A stretch of 64,000 nt of DNA from Streptococcus infantis (GCF_018499575.1 NZ_JAHDAP010000001.1:744001-808000); one strand, 5' to 3'; positions 41,115-50,045 are shown, counted from the first letter of the stretch. Notes: a model not told the origin generated them from the sequence alone. Made by a program: numbers and translations.

Positions 41115-41154
41115 GCTACCTATATTATATCTCATTTGAGTGAGAATAGGTAGC
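41115..41154 (-). promoter_or_regulatory. vex3-vncR hairpin containing the vncR -10
   Basis: GCTACCTAT (41154-41146 on the minus strand) pairs with ATAGGTAGC (41123-41115) around an inner CTCA/TGAG stem. A perfect TATAAT (41129-41124) lies within the 3' half of the loop. The structure could act as a partial terminator for vex3 and as the vncR promoter. Confidence 0.55.
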
Positions 41155-41162
41155 AGGTTTTT

Positions 41163-42542
41163 TTATTCACTATCCAACAAGAGTTCTTTTGGTTGTTTAA
41201 AGAGGAGATTACTTGAAGCAAGTGCCATAACTAGCACTACTAGAACCAAACCAAGTACAAAAACGATAGCAAAGTCAGATGGTTGAATGGAAATATCCAG
41301 ACTTGAAAGTGTCTTACTAAAGCCGTCAACTTCTGCACCACCACCAAGATTAGAGGCTTGGGCTGCCTTACTAGCTTGCTTAGCCACATCTGATGTGACA
41401 TTTGCAAGAACTGTATTTCCAATGGCACGAGCCGTATAGTTGGCTAGGAAGTAAGCTGAAATAAGTGCTGGAATAGCAATCATAACTGCTTCTGTGATAA
41501 AATGTCCTAAGATTCTTCCCTGTTTAAGACCAATCGAAAGGAGAATTCCAACCTCTTTCCGACGGGCGTTAATCCAAAGTGTAAGCAAGAGAGCAAGTAG
41601 AAGAACTGAGAAGCTCAAGCTACCCCAGAAGAGAAGATTAGCCATCTTGTACATACCTGAGATCGATTGTTCAAGGGCAGGGTAGTTAGATGAACTCTTA
41701 ATCAAGCTATACATTTTCCAGTTAATACCGTTGATAGAGGCAATTTCTTGCATGACACTATCTAGGTTCTTATCTCCAGCTACAAAGAAGGTTGCATCTC
41801 CGTAAATAGCAGTATCTTCAGTATAACCATAGAGTTGGGCAGCTGTGTGAATATCTGTGATGGCTGTATTCTCATACAGTTCCTGTGAATAGGTCACAGC
41901 AGATTTGTTATGTCCATCAAAAAGTCCTTTGATTGTTACTTCTACTGTTTCCTTGGCTCCTTTTTCATTATCTGCATCGTAGATATTGGAGTCCAGCTTG
42001 ACCTTGTCTCCGACCTTCCAGCCATGTTTTGCAGCCAAGTCTTTGTGCATGAGAATCTGGTATTTATCATCCTTGGTTAAATGCTCCCCTTCGACCAATT
42101 TGTATGCTCCTGATACAAACTTGTCTTCTTTAGAAGAGTCATTGACTCCTGTTATCATTAAACTACTTCCGAAACGTTGAGCACGATCTGGAGTTAGATT
42201 TTTCTTGGTTTCAGGCGTTTCAATCAATTCATAGCCTGTCAAATCACCGATAGCATTAATTCGTTTGATGTAGGATTCAATGGCCTTATTCTCGGTAATT
42301 TTTTTGATATCTTCACCCTTGATATTCCCAGCACCACGTGGAGTTCCTTGATTGACCCTGCGGTTGATTTGCATGGAGAAACTATTGGTGATATTTTTAA
42401 AGGTTTCTTGAGAAGCCTTGGCTGTCGCTCCCTTGATAGACAAGCCGACCAAACTCAAACTAGCCATCAAGAGAATGATAAGAAAGATCACAATAGACTT
42501 AAAAAATTTTCTTGTGACATAGGCAAATGCGTTGTGTAACAT
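41163..42542 (-). CDS. vex3: Vex3 ABC transporter permease
   Basis: 459 residues. N-terminal helix (about 18-38), a large external MacB-like periplasmic/core domain (about 40-310), then three helices (about 318-340, 365-390 and 430-452) of FtsX type. It forms the ABC exporter with Vex1 and Vex2. AAAGGAA precedes the ATG. A 258-base gap with a strong hairpin separates it from vex2, so its level may be set separately. Exported substrate unknown; Pep27 was once proposed in pneumococcus. Confidence 0.9.
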   Translation of the reverse strand: MLHNAFAYVTRKFFKSIVIFLIILLMASLSLVGLSIKGATAKASQETFKNITNSFSMQINRRVNQGTPRGAGNIKGEDIKKITENKAIESYIKRINAIGDLTGYELIETPETKKNLTPDRAQRFGSSLMITGVNDSSKEDKFVSGAYKLVEGEHLTKDDKYQILMHKDLAAKHGWKVGDKVKLDSNIYDADNEKGAKETVEVTIKGLFDGHNKSAVTYSQELYENTAITDIHTAAQLYGYTEDTAIYGDATFFVAGDKNLDSVMQEIASINGINWKMYSLIKSSSNYPALEQSISGMYKMANLLFWGSLSFSVLLLALLLTLWINARRKEVGILLSIGLKQGRILGHFITEAVMIAIPALISAYFLANYTARAIGNTVLANVTSDVAKQASKAAQASNLGGGAEVDGFSKTLSSLDISIQPSDFAIVFVLGLVLVVLVMALASSNLLFKQPKELLLDSE

Positions 42543-42674
42543 AAGATTCCTTTCTAGATTTACTTCGCTTATATGTTTTTATATTTCTTTATTTCCCTTA
42601 AATAGTGCGGACGGGAGCAACTTCATTTTAGAATTTCATCCCTAATTTTTGAGCCATCTGTCTCAAAAATACCG

Positions 42675-42705
42675 TCCTAGATAATAACAAAGTTATTATC
42701 TAGGA
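42675..42705. repeat. Strong inverted repeat in the vex2-vex3 gap
   Basis: CCTAGATAATAAC/GTTATTATCTAGG form a perfect 13-pair stem with a three-base loop, extendable by one A-T pair. There is no U-tract directly after it on the minus strand, so it is not a standard terminator; an RNA processing, stabilising or small-repeat origin is possible. The rest of the 42543-42800 gap shows no supported gene. Confidence 0.75.
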
Positions 42706-42800
42706 TACCACTATAGCGGGAAATAACTGTTTAAGAATCACTTCGTTTATAATTACTTAATATATTACTAAAGCAATTCCAAAAGTTTAAGAAGTAGACT

Positions 42801-43433
42801 CTATTTTTCAGTCAATTTCTTATCCTTCAATTCAAGTGTAATATCTGACGCCTGTGCTACTTCCTTGCTGTGGGTCACAACTATGACACACTTGCCTGTT
42901 TTCTCAGCAAGAGATTTGAGTAAATCGATGATATCCCCAGCTGTCTTAGGATCTAGGTTCCCTGTTGGTTCATCTGCTAAAATCACTGGTGCTTCAGATA
43001 CAAGGCTACGAGCAATGGCAACACGTTGTTGTTGCCCACCTGATAATTGGAGAACATTCCGCTTGATTTGACTTTCATCTAAACCAAGTTCAAGAAGAGT
43101 ATCCTTGCTGGCTTTTTTATTAACCAAGCGGATATTTTCCAATGGAGAAAGATAATCAATCAAGTTATAGTTTTGGAAAACCAGAGAGATATGGTGCATA
43201 CGGTGATAGGAATAACCTTGTTCACGAATGTCTTTACCATCAAACTTAATAGCACCTTCGACTGGGCTATCAAGTCCTGCTAAGAGAGACAAGAGTGTTG
43301 ACTTCCCAGCTCCTGATTCTCCGATAATACTATAAAACTTACCAGGTTCAAAATCGTAATTGATTTTATATAATACTGCTTCTGCAGTGTTCTTGTAACG
43401 ATAAGTAAGATCTTGTAATTGTAGTAAAGTCAT
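42801..43433 (-). CDS. vex2: Vex2 ABC transporter ATP-binding protein
   Basis: 210 residues from the ATG at 43433, preceded by AAGGAG. MacB/LolD-like ATPase: Walker [11 protein letters not shown]-loop FQNYNL, signature [15 protein letters not shown], Walker [13 protein letters not shown] and switch THSKE. It energises the Vex1-Vex3 permease pair. Thirteen bases separate it from the vex1 stop. Confidence 0.95.
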   Translation of the reverse strand: MTLLQLQDLTYRYKNTAEAVLYKINYDFEPGKFYSIIGESGAGKSTLLSLLAGLDSPVEGAIKFDGKDIREQGYSYHRMHHISLVFQNYNLIDYLSPLENIRLVNKKASKDTLLELGLDESQIKRNVLQLSGGQQQRVAIARSLVSEAPVILADEPTGNLDPKTAGDIIDLLKSLAEKTGKCVIVVTHSKEVAQASDITLELKDKKLTEK

Positions 43434-43446
43434 GATTTCTCCTTCA

Positions 43447-44724
43447 TTAACTAATAGATGATAAAATTTCTTTCGGTGATTTTCTAAATAAAAATAGGAA
43501 ACAAAGTGCAACTGACAAGCAGCTGATCATAAGTAAGAAAATATAAGATTCTCCAAATGATAGAAGACTTGTTGAAAGATTCGTTGCTTTTGACAGAGTA
43601 TCTTGTAGGGCAGCTTGGTCGCCACTTGCTAGTACAGTCTTCAAGAGATAGGAAGTAATGGCATTCCCAGCCACAAATGCAGGCAGAATAGATGCCAATG
43701 AAACCAAAATGACTTCTAGGCAGAATTGACTAAAGATTGCTCCTTTTCCCTTACCTAGTGCCAATAAAATACCAACTTCGTAGACACGCTCTCGTAACCA
43801 AAGGGACAAGACCAAGACCAACGCTCCTACACCAGCAATCATAATGCCATAGAGGAAAATTTGTAAGAAGGTTTGGAAGGTCGAAACTGAATCCTTGATT
43901 TGTTCAAAAGCCTTATTTTCCTTTTCGACTTGATAACCTTTCGTTTCCAGAGATAACTTTTCAATCTCTTGAATGATACTGTCCATTTCTTTTGGATTTT
44001 CTAGATAGAAACGAGCGGCAGTGACTTGAGCATCCTTATTTCCAAGAAGAGTTTGGCTACTTTCATAATCTGTATAAACTGTATTTTCACTAAAGTCTGA
44101 GCTAAGACCAGTAAATTTCTCTTGTTTTTTACCTGAGAATATACCAACGATTTCATAGTCTAGACTTTGTCCACTACCAGCTTCTACTTGACCAGGATTT
44201 AGACTAATCTTATCCCCAAGTTTTAGGTTATTCTTCTTAGCCAATTCCTCGTGGACCAATATTTTCTGCTTATCCCCTTTTTCGATATGTCTTCCTTCTT
44301 TAAGGGTAAAGGCAGAGCTCGTAAAGGAAACATCCTTGGATGAATCTTTCAAAGCAATTAAACTGATAAGATTTTTTTCAGCTTCTGTCAGATCATCCCT
44401 TTGGATACTTTGTTCTCCAGTAACTACTTCGTTGTCAGTCAACTTAGCTATTGTTTCTAGCTCTGGGAAAATCTCCTCAAGTCCCTTTATTTTTTTAAGG
44501 TCATCTAGTTGAGACAGCTGAAAGGTTTGATCCGGCTCCATTCTTTTAATAAAAAAAGATGTATTCAAGGAGCGGTAGAGATTATTCTCTACTGTTTTGT
44601 TGGACTTCATGAGCGTCAGACAAGCAGATATTCCAGCCAATAAGACAAATAGAATCAAGAATAATATGAAACTTCTAAGCCGTTTTCTGCTGACGTAAGC
44701 CCAAGCTCTTTGAGTGGGATTCAT
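43447..44724 (-). CDS. vex1: Vex1 ABC transporter permease
   Basis: 425 residues from the ATG at 44724, which has GGAGG before it and matches the known Vex1 length. It is related to Vex3: MNPTQRAWAYVSRKRLRSF entry, one N-terminal helix, a large external domain and three C-terminal helices. First gene of vex1-2-3. TATAAT lies at 44755-44750 upstream. I find no Pep27-like ORF between here and the tRNA-Leu gene. Confidence 0.92.
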   Translation of the reverse strand: MNPTQRAWAYVSRKRLRSFILFLILFVLLAGISACLTLMKSNKTVENNLYRSLNTSFFIKRMEPDQTFQLSQLDDLKKIKGLEEIFPELETIAKLTDNEVVTGEQSIQRDDLTEAEKNLISLIALKDSSKDVSFTSSAFTLKEGRHIEKGDKQKILVHEELAKKNNLKLGDKISLNPGQVEAGSGQSLDYEIVGIFSGKKQEKFTGLSSDFSENTVYTDYESSQTLLGNKDAQVTAARFYLENPKEMDSIIQEIEKLSLETKGYQVEKENKAFEQIKDSVSTFQTFLQIFLYGIMIAGVGALVLVLSLWLRERVYEVGILLALGKGKGAIFSQFCLEVILVSLASILPAFVAGNAITSYLLKTVLASGDQAALQDTLSKATNLSTSLLSFGESYIFLLMISCLSVALCFLFLFRKSPKEILSSIS

Positions 44725-44793
44725 ATAGCACCTCCATATTTGTAAAACCATTATAATATTCAAATATGAAATGTTTATGAAATTACAAAAAAA

Positions 44794-44976
44794 GAGAGTG
44801 GGACAGAAATCGGTAATTCGTTAGAATTCGATTTCGTCGTCCCACCTCCGCACAGTTGAGTAGGGCTGTAAAAGCTGATGAAATCAGCGTAGTAGAGCCC
44901 ACTCAACCACTGCGTCTTGCTCGACAATCCAAAAACAATTGAGAGGCTAGGACTTTTGTCCCGGCCTCTTTTTTAT
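44794..44976 (+). repeat. Dispersed structured repeat, full-length copy with terminal hairpin
   Basis: Contains nested stems: GTGGGAC/GTCCCAC (44798-44804 with 44839-44845) enclosing AAATCG/CGATTT, then a second unit with GTTGAGT/ACTCAAC, GGGCT/AGCCC and GCTGAT/ATCAGC, and a closing GAGGC..GGAC/GTCC..GCCTC hairpin with TTTTTT. A shortened copy lies at 54240-54356 on the other strand with compensatory changes. Similar sequences are, from memory, widespread between genes in Mitis-group genomes. The stretch 44725-45014 holds no gene. Confidence 0.75.
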
Positions 44977-45014
44977 AAAAAAATAAAGAGCTAGCAATGC
45001 TAGCTCTTATCCTA

Positions 45015-45100
45015 TGCGGAGAGAGGGACTTGAACCCTCACGACCTAAAGCGGTCACAGGATCCTTAGTCCTGCGCGTCTGCCAATTCCGCCATCCCCGC
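45015..45100 (-). tRNA. tRNA-Leu (anticodon AAG)
   Basis: 86 bases on the minus strand, class II with a long variable arm. Acceptor GCGGGGA pairs with TCTCCGC, the anticodon loop CTAAGGA gives anticodon AAG, and the T-loop is TTCAAGT. CCA is not encoded. The apparent short ORF read across it is an artefact. Confidence 0.95.
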
Positions 45101-45177
45101 GTCGATTACTTTACTAGTATATCAACTTTGAAAAAAATTGTCAAGACTTTTTTCAGATTTTTTCATCTTGAAATGTA

Positions 45178-45753
45178 TTATTCTGTAATTTCAAGCAAAT
45201 TTTCATCAAGCAATTTTGCACCAAGTGTATTCTTAAAATGTCCAAGTGCAAAGGCATGATTTTCAGGCCAAATAGATGCTACAGCTGGTTTGACTACTTC
45301 AATCTGATAACCAAGATTGTAGGCATCAATCGCCGTATGCAAAACACAGATATCAGTCAGAACTCCTGTTAGGATAACAGTATCCACACCACGCTCTCTG
45401 AGACGGATATCCAAATCTGTTCCAGAAAAAGCCGAATAGTGACGTTTGTCCATCCAGAAAACACGACTATCATCAGCATGTTCCTGATAAAACTCGGCTA
45501 GTTTACCAAATAAATTTCGGCCACTAGTCCCAATAATATTATGGGGCGGGAATAGTTTACTTTCAGGATGAAAAACATCATTTTCTTCATGGGCATCGAT
45601 TGTAAAAAAGATATAGTCTCCACGTTCAAAAGCCTTTTGGGTCACCCGATAGATAGGATCGGATATTGCTTGAGCCGGAGCTCCCGCAGTTAATTTCCCA
45701 TGATCCGCAACGAAATCTTCTGTATAATCAATTGAAATCAGTGCCTTAGCCAT
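45178..45753 (-). CDS. Nicotinamidase/isochorismatase-like cysteine hydrolase
   Basis: 191 residues. Catalytic Asp in ISIDYTEDF (about 9), Lys in MDKRHYSAF (about 102) and Cys in GVLTDICVLHT (about 136), with metal-binding residues including DAHEEND. These fit nicotinamidase (PncA). It would release nicotinate, the substrate of PncB encoded at 55172-56632. Its start overlaps the codY stop by one base, an arrangement shared with pneumococcus, so it probably follows CodY-linked transcription. Confidence 0.88.
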   Translation of the reverse strand: MAKALISIDYTEDFVADHGKLTAGAPAQAISDPIYRVTQKAFERGDYIFFTIDAHEENDVFHPESKLFPPHNIIGTSGRNLFGKLAEFYQEHADDSRVFWMDKRHYSAFSGTDLDIRLRERGVDTVILTGVLTDICVLHTAIDAYNLGYQIEVVKPAVASIWPENHAFALGHFKNTLGAKLLDENLLEITE

Positions 45754-46541
45754 TAATAGTCCCTCTTTTTCACTTCTTCAAAAATATCTGGAATTAAAAC
45801 TTTGAGATAGGTTCCTTTCATCCCAAGAGAACGACTTTCAATAATCCCTGCAGATTCAAGTTTACGAAGGGCATTCACAATTACAGAGCGAGTGATACCA
45901 ATACGGTCTGCAATGACTGAAGCTGTTAATTGACCTTCATTACCATTTAATTCAGCTAAAATAGCCGATACTGCTCTAAGTTCAGAGTAAGAAAGTGTGT
46001 TGACCGCCATCGTTACAGCAGTACGACGACGAATATTTTTCTCATCTTCCTCGCGTTGGAAATTCAAGAGTTGAATCCCTACTACAGTGCTGGCAATCTC
46101 AATAAGAATCAAATCATCTTCTTCAAACTTCTTATCATTTCGCCAAATAATCAAAGAACCCAAGCGAATACCTGAGACATGAATTGGAGCAATCGTTGTC
46201 AAACCATCTGGAAAGTCTGAACGACTTTCAGTTGGAAAAACACTCAAATCATGTTCCACTGGAAGGTTAGACTCCGTATCATAAATCATGTTTGCTGCTT
46301 GAATATATTCATCAGGGAAAATTTTTGATTGGAAAAATTGCTCTACACGGTCATTATTGGTCTTGTAGCGCATGAAATATCCCAAGAGACGTCCTTTACT
46401 ATTTAAAATGCAGGCGTTGCAATCAATGATATCTGCCAATTGACGCGTAATTGCATTGTAGGGAAGATCATCTTGCAACTTCTCCTCAGAACGCTTTAGG
46501 ATTGATGTGATTTTTCTTGTTTTTTCTAATAAATGTACCAT
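45753..46541 (-). CDS. codY: Global regulator CodY
   Basis: 262 residues. N-terminal GAF domain (about 1-155) binding branched-chain amino acids, linker helix, and C-terminal winged helix (about 180-262) with the conserved recognition segment [25 protein letters not shown]. It represses amino-acid supply and competence-related genes in rich medium and is often essential in pneumococcus. GAGGTAA precedes the ATG. A near-perfect CodY box lies just above its own -35. Confidence 0.97.
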   Translation of the reverse strand: MVHLLEKTRKITSILKRSEEKLQDDLPYNAITRQLADIIDCNACILNSKGRLLGYFMRYKTNNDRVEQFFQSKIFPDEYIQAANMIYDTESNLPVEHDLSVFPTESRSDFPDGLTTIAPIHVSGIRLGSLIIWRNDKKFEEDDLILIEIASTVVGIQLLNFQREEDEKNIRRRTAVTMAVNTLSYSELRAVSAILAELNGNEGQLTASVIADRIGITRSVIVNALRKLESAGIIESRSLGMKGTYLKVLIPDIFEEVKKRDY

Positions 46542-46567
46542 TATTTACCTCGCATATAATCGCTTTC

Positions 46568-46612
46568 ATTATATCATAAAATTCTGACTACTTCAACAAT
46601 TATCTGAAAATT
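46568..46612 (-). promoter_or_regulatory. codY promoter with CodY box
   Basis: Minus-strand TGA-TATAAT (46576-46568) and TTGAAG (46596-46591), 17-base spacer. AATTATCTGAAAATT (46598-46612, plus strand) matches the CodY consensus AATTTTCWGAAAATT at 14 of 15 positions and abuts the -35. Confidence 0.8.
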
Positions 46613-46673
46613 GTTTATTGAATTGCAATTCATGACTATTGGAAAATTTTTGCTAATTTTTTCATTTTTCTTA

Positions 46674-46702
46674 TTGACAGCGTTTTATTTTTTTGATAAG
46701 AT
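46674..46702 (+). promoter_or_regulatory. Promoter of a putative small RNA
   Basis: TTGACA (46674-46679), 17-base spacer and TAAGAT (46697-46702), pointing into 46703-46812, where no normal gene is present. Confidence 0.6.
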
Positions 46703-46708
46703 AATATT

Positions 46709-46812
46709 ACAAGATAACAAATTTATAAATCTAAATTCTCGTATGAATGTTTATATGACTCTCGGTCTCCTTATATATAAAAGCGATCCACCTCAGTGAA
46801 CCGCTTTTTTTG
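46709..46812 (+). ncRNA. Putative small RNA between codY and cshA
   Basis: A predicted transcript of about 105 bases runs from the TTGACA promoter to a hairpin AGCG..CAC/GTG..CGCT followed by a T-run (46782-46812). It includes a CTCGGTCTCCTT stretch that could pair with ribosome binding sites. It also contains an 18-codon frame MNVYMTLGLLIYKSDPPQ (46743-46799) without a ribosome site, so a tiny peptide or type I toxin is an alternative. The same terminator serves cshA weakly on the other strand. Confidence 0.42.
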
Positions 46813-48387
46813 TTATTTATCTCCTTTGTTACGAATCACAAAGCCTGTTTTCTTCTCGCTTGAAGTATTGCGTGGTTTTTTATTGTCCTTACGGTAACGC
46901 TTCTCTTTATCAAAGCGGTCGTTTGAGCGTCCACCTTTACGATAGTCATCATGACGACCATTGCCACGGCGATCACGATCTCGTCGATCATCCCCACGAC
47001 GGCCACCACGACTAGACTTGCCTTTTCCGCCAAATCCACCACCAGATGGTTTAAATGGCAATGGCTTTTCACGCGCAATTTCAACTTCTGGAAGACTATC
47101 TGGATCCTGAACCGTCAAGCTAAGGATGTACATAGCCAATTCTTCTTGGCTGAATTCTGCAGCAAGTTTACGAGCGTCTTTTGCGAATTTCTCGAAGTTT
47201 CCACGAATGGCTTCATCAGCAAAATCACGTTCAATCTTCTTGAGAGCGACTTGTTTTTTGGCTTGGAAGGCTTCTTCTGCTGTCGCAGGCTTGAGACCTT
47301 TCATGCGTTTCTTAGTCAAGTTCTCGATGATTTGGAGATAGCCCATCTCATTTGGTGCTACGAAAGTAATGGACTGACCTGACTTCCCTGCACGACCTGT
47401 ACGACCGATACGGTGTACATAGCTCTCTGGATCTTGTGGAATATCATAGTTGTAGACATGAGTCACACCAGAAATATCCAAACCTCGAGCTGCAACGTCT
47501 GTTGCAACGAGGACATCGAGGTTACCGTTTTTGAAATCACGTAGGACACGAAGACGTTTGTTTTGATCCAAATCTCCATGAATCCCTTCTGCTCGGAAAC
47601 CACGGATTTTAAGACCACGAGTCAACTCATCCACACGACGTTTGGTACGACCAAATACAATTGCAAGTTCTGGCTGCTCCACATCCATGAGTCGAGTCAT
47701 GGTATCAAATTTTTCTTGTTCCTTAACACGGATATAGTACTGATCAACTAGTTCTGTTGTTAACTCTTTGGCAGCAATCTTGACGTGCTCAGGATTTTTC
47801 ATGAACTGAACACCGATGCGTTTGATGGCTTCAGGCATGGTTGCTGAAAAGAGCAAGGTTTGACGATTTTCTGGGACACGGGAGATTATGGCTTCAATAT
47901 CTTCAAGGAAGCCCATGTTGAGCATTTCGTCCGCTTCATCAAGGATAAGAGTTTCAATATCTTGCAATTTCAAGGCCTTGCGTTTAATCAAGTCAAGGAG
48001 ACGACCTGGTGTTCCTACTACGATATGAGCCCCTGATTTAAGAGCCTTGATTTGTTTTTCAATACTTGAACCACCGTATACTGAACGGACTTTCACACCC
48101 TTACTACGACCAAAGCGGAAAAGTTCTTCTTGACTTTGAACAGCCAATTCACGAGTTGGTGCAATGACCAAAGCTTGGATAGTTGCTTCTTCTGTACGAA
48201 TTTTTTCAAGGGTTGGCAAGCCGAAAGCTGCAGTTTTCCCTGTACCAGTTTGAGCTTGTCCGATCACATCTTTCCCTTCAAGAGCTAAAGGAATGGTTTG
48301 CTCTTGGATGGGACTTGCTTCTACAAATCCTGCTTTATCAACTTCTGCCAACAAATCGGCAGAAAGATTAAATTCATTAAATTTCAC
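46813..48387 (-). CDS. cshA: DEAD-box RNA helicase CshA
   Basis: 524 residues. All helicase motifs are present: Q motif (PIQEQTIP), I AQTGTGKT, Ia PTRELA, II DEAD, III SAT, IV IVFGRTK, V ATDVAARG and VI HRIGRTGR. The C-terminal tail (about 440-524) is very basic with RGG/RRGDDRR repeats for RNA binding. CshA works with the degradosome-like mRNA decay machinery and in cold adaptation. A long untranslated leader precedes it. Confidence 0.95.
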   Translation of the reverse strand: MKFNEFNLSADLLAEVDKAGFVEASPIQEQTIPLALEGKDVIGQAQTGTGKTAAFGLPTLEKIRTEEATIQALVIAPTRELAVQSQEELFRFGRSKGVKVRSVYGGSSIEKQIKALKSGAHIVVGTPGRLLDLIKRKALKLQDIETLILDEADEMLNMGFLEDIEAIISRVPENRQTLLFSATMPEAIKRIGVQFMKNPEHVKIAAKELTTELVDQYYIRVKEQEKFDTMTRLMDVEQPELAIVFGRTKRRVDELTRGLKIRGFRAEGIHGDLDQNKRLRVLRDFKNGNLDVLVATDVAARGLDISGVTHVYNYDIPQDPESYVHRIGRTGRAGKSGQSITFVAPNEMGYLQIIENLTKKRMKGLKPATAEEAFQAKKQVALKKIERDFADEAIRGNFEKFAKDARKLAAEFSQEELAMYILSLTVQDPDSLPEVEIAREKPLPFKPSGGGFGGKGKSSRGGRRGDDRRDRDRRGNGRHDDYRKGGRSNDRFDKEKRYRKDNKKPRNTSSEKKTGFVIRNKGDK

Positions 48388-48728
48388 GTTATTCTTCTTT
48401 CTAAAGATGGTGCGAAGCCATCCTATAGCGCTTAGTTTATACTTTTCTTGTCATGACGTACTTTCATAGCTTTTATGAAAGACCGTGTTGCTTCTTTTCC
48501 ACGAAAGAAAAGTACTGCATTTTTGCAACTTATCTAGTATAACACAAGAGAAGGTCAAAAGATAGTCTAACCACCTGATTAAATCATGTAAACGATTTTT
48601 CTATTTTTTAAACTTGTTTCCCAAAAGCTTTCATGAGACTATTTTAGACCAATATTTTTTCCCGTAGCAGATTTGTGCAAAAGTTTTTTTCTTGTGCTAG
48701 AATGAAAATCAAACAGGAGGATTTAAAA
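48388..48728. other. Divergent control region of cshA and the flavoprotein gene
   Basis: 341 bases without a gene. On the minus strand TGT-TATACT (-10 at 48541-48536) should start cshA, giving a leader of about 140 bases rich in short hairpins such as CTTTTC/GAAAAG, as in cold-shock helicase mRNAs. On the plus strand TGC-TAGAAT (48695-48703) should start the flavoprotein gene. No operator could be identified. Confidence 0.55.
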
Positions 48729-50045
48729 ATGTTAACATACGATTTAATTGTCATTGGATTTGGTAAGGCAGGTAAAACTCTGGCTGCTAAGCTAGCTTAT
48801 GCTGGAAAAAAAGTAGCTCTTATCGAGCGCAACAAGGCCATGTACGGCGGAACTTGTATCAACATCGGTTGTATTCCAACTAAAACCTTATTAGTTGCCG
48901 CAGAAAAGGACTTGTCATTTGATGAGGTCATGGCTACTAAAAACACTGTTACTACACGCCTCAACGGTAAAAACTATGCTACCATTGCTGGTACTGGCGT
49001 TGATATCTTTGATGCGGAAGCTCACTTCCTTTCAAACAAAGTCATCGAAATCCAAGCTGGTGATGAAAAGAAAGAACTGACTGCTGAAATAATCGTCATC
49101 AACACTGGTGCTGTTTCAAACGTCTTGCCAATCCCTGGACTTGCTACAAGCAAGAACGTCTATGATTCAACTGGTATCCAAAACTTAGATCAATTACCAG
49201 AAAAACTTGGAATTCTTGGTGGTGGAAATATCGGTCTTGAATTTGCAGGTCTTTTCAACAAACTCGGAAGCAAGGTAACAGTCTTAGATGCTTTAGATAC
49301 TTTCCTACCTCGCGCAGAACCTTCTATTGCTGCTCTTGCTAAACAATACATGGAAGAAGATGGCATTGAACTACTTCAAAATGTCCATACTACTGAAATC
49401 AAAAACGACGGTGACCAAGTCCTTGTTGTGACAGAGAATGAAACATACCGTTTTGACGCCCTACTCTATGCAACTGGACGTAAACCAAATGTGGAACCTC
49501 TTCAACTTGAAAATACAGATATAGAACTAACTGAACATGGTGCAATCAAGGTCGATAAACACTGTCAAACAAATGTTCCAGGTGTCTTTGCGGTCGGAGA
49601 TGTCAACGGTGGGCTTCAATTTACTTACATTTCACTTGATGACTTCCGTGTCGTCTACAGCTACCTTGAAGGAGATGGTAACTACACACTTGAAGACCGT
49701 CGCAATGTACCAAATACTATGTTCATCACACCACCACTTTCACAAATTGGTTTGACTGAAAACCAAGTAGCTGATTTGAAACTTCCATACGCTGTGAAGG
49801 AAATCCCTGTTGCTGCAATGCCTCGTGGTCATGTAAATGGAGATCTTCGTGGAGCCTTCAAAGCAGTTGTCAACACTGAAACCAAAGAAATTATCGGTGC
49901 AACTATCTTCTCAGAAGGTTCTCAAGAAATCATCAACATCATTACTGTTGCCATGGACAACAAGATTCCTTACACTTACTTCACAAAACAAATCTTCACT
50001 CACCCAACCTTGGCTGAAAACTTGAATGACTTGTTTGCGATTTAA
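48729..50045 (+). CDS. har: RclA/Har-like flavoprotein disulfide reductase (candidate hypothiocyanous acid reductase)
   Basis: 438 residues from the ATG at 48729, which has AGGAGG upstream. FAD-binding GFGKAGKT at the N-terminus, redox pair in GGTCINIGCIPTK (about 42-54), NAD(P)H-binding GGGNIGLEFAG (about 168-178), second FAD motif VFAVGDVNGG and the C-terminal dimerisation domain with HPTLAENL. The MYGGTCINIGC context and IGFGKAGKTLA start match RclA and the pneumococcal protein described as hypothiocyanous acid reductase. It would defend against oxidants made by lactoperoxidase in saliva. Substrate assignment is by recalled similarity. Confidence 0.82.
   Translation: MLTYDLIVIGFGKAGKTLAAKLAYAGKKVALIERNKAMYGGTCINIGCIPTKTLLVAAEKDLSFDEVMATKNTVTTRLNGKNYATIAGTGVDIFDAEAHFLSNKVIEIQAGDEKKELTAEIIVINTGAVSNVLPIPGLATSKNVYDSTGIQNLDQLPEKLGILGGGNIGLEFAGLFNKLGSKVTVLDALDTFLPRAEPSIAALAKQYMEEDGIELLQNVHTTEIKNDGDQVLVVTENETYRFDALLYATGRKPNVEPLQLENTDIELTEHGAIKVDKHCQTNVPGVFAVGDVNGGLQFTYISLDDFRVVYSYLEGDGNYTLEDRRNVPNTMFITPPLSQIGLTENQVADLKLPYAVKEIPVAAMPRGHVNGDLRGAFKAVVNTETKEIIGATIFSEGSQEIINIITVAMDNKIPYTYFTKQIFTHPTLAENLNDLFAI

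Noticed and set aside
42601..42626. 15-codon minus-strand frame MKLLPSALFKGNKEI in the vex2-vex3 gap as a Pep27 substitute
   Set aside because: No ribosome site precedes it and the sequence does not resemble Pep27.
45014..45259. Frame starting MRREGLEPSRP
   Set aside because: A known artefact of reading antisense across a tRNA-Leu gene; the tRNA explains the sequence.
46611..46799. 62-codon hydrophobic frame between codY and cshA
   Set aside because: It needs a TTG start without a ribosome site and runs through a promoter; only its last 18 codons fall in the possible small RNA.
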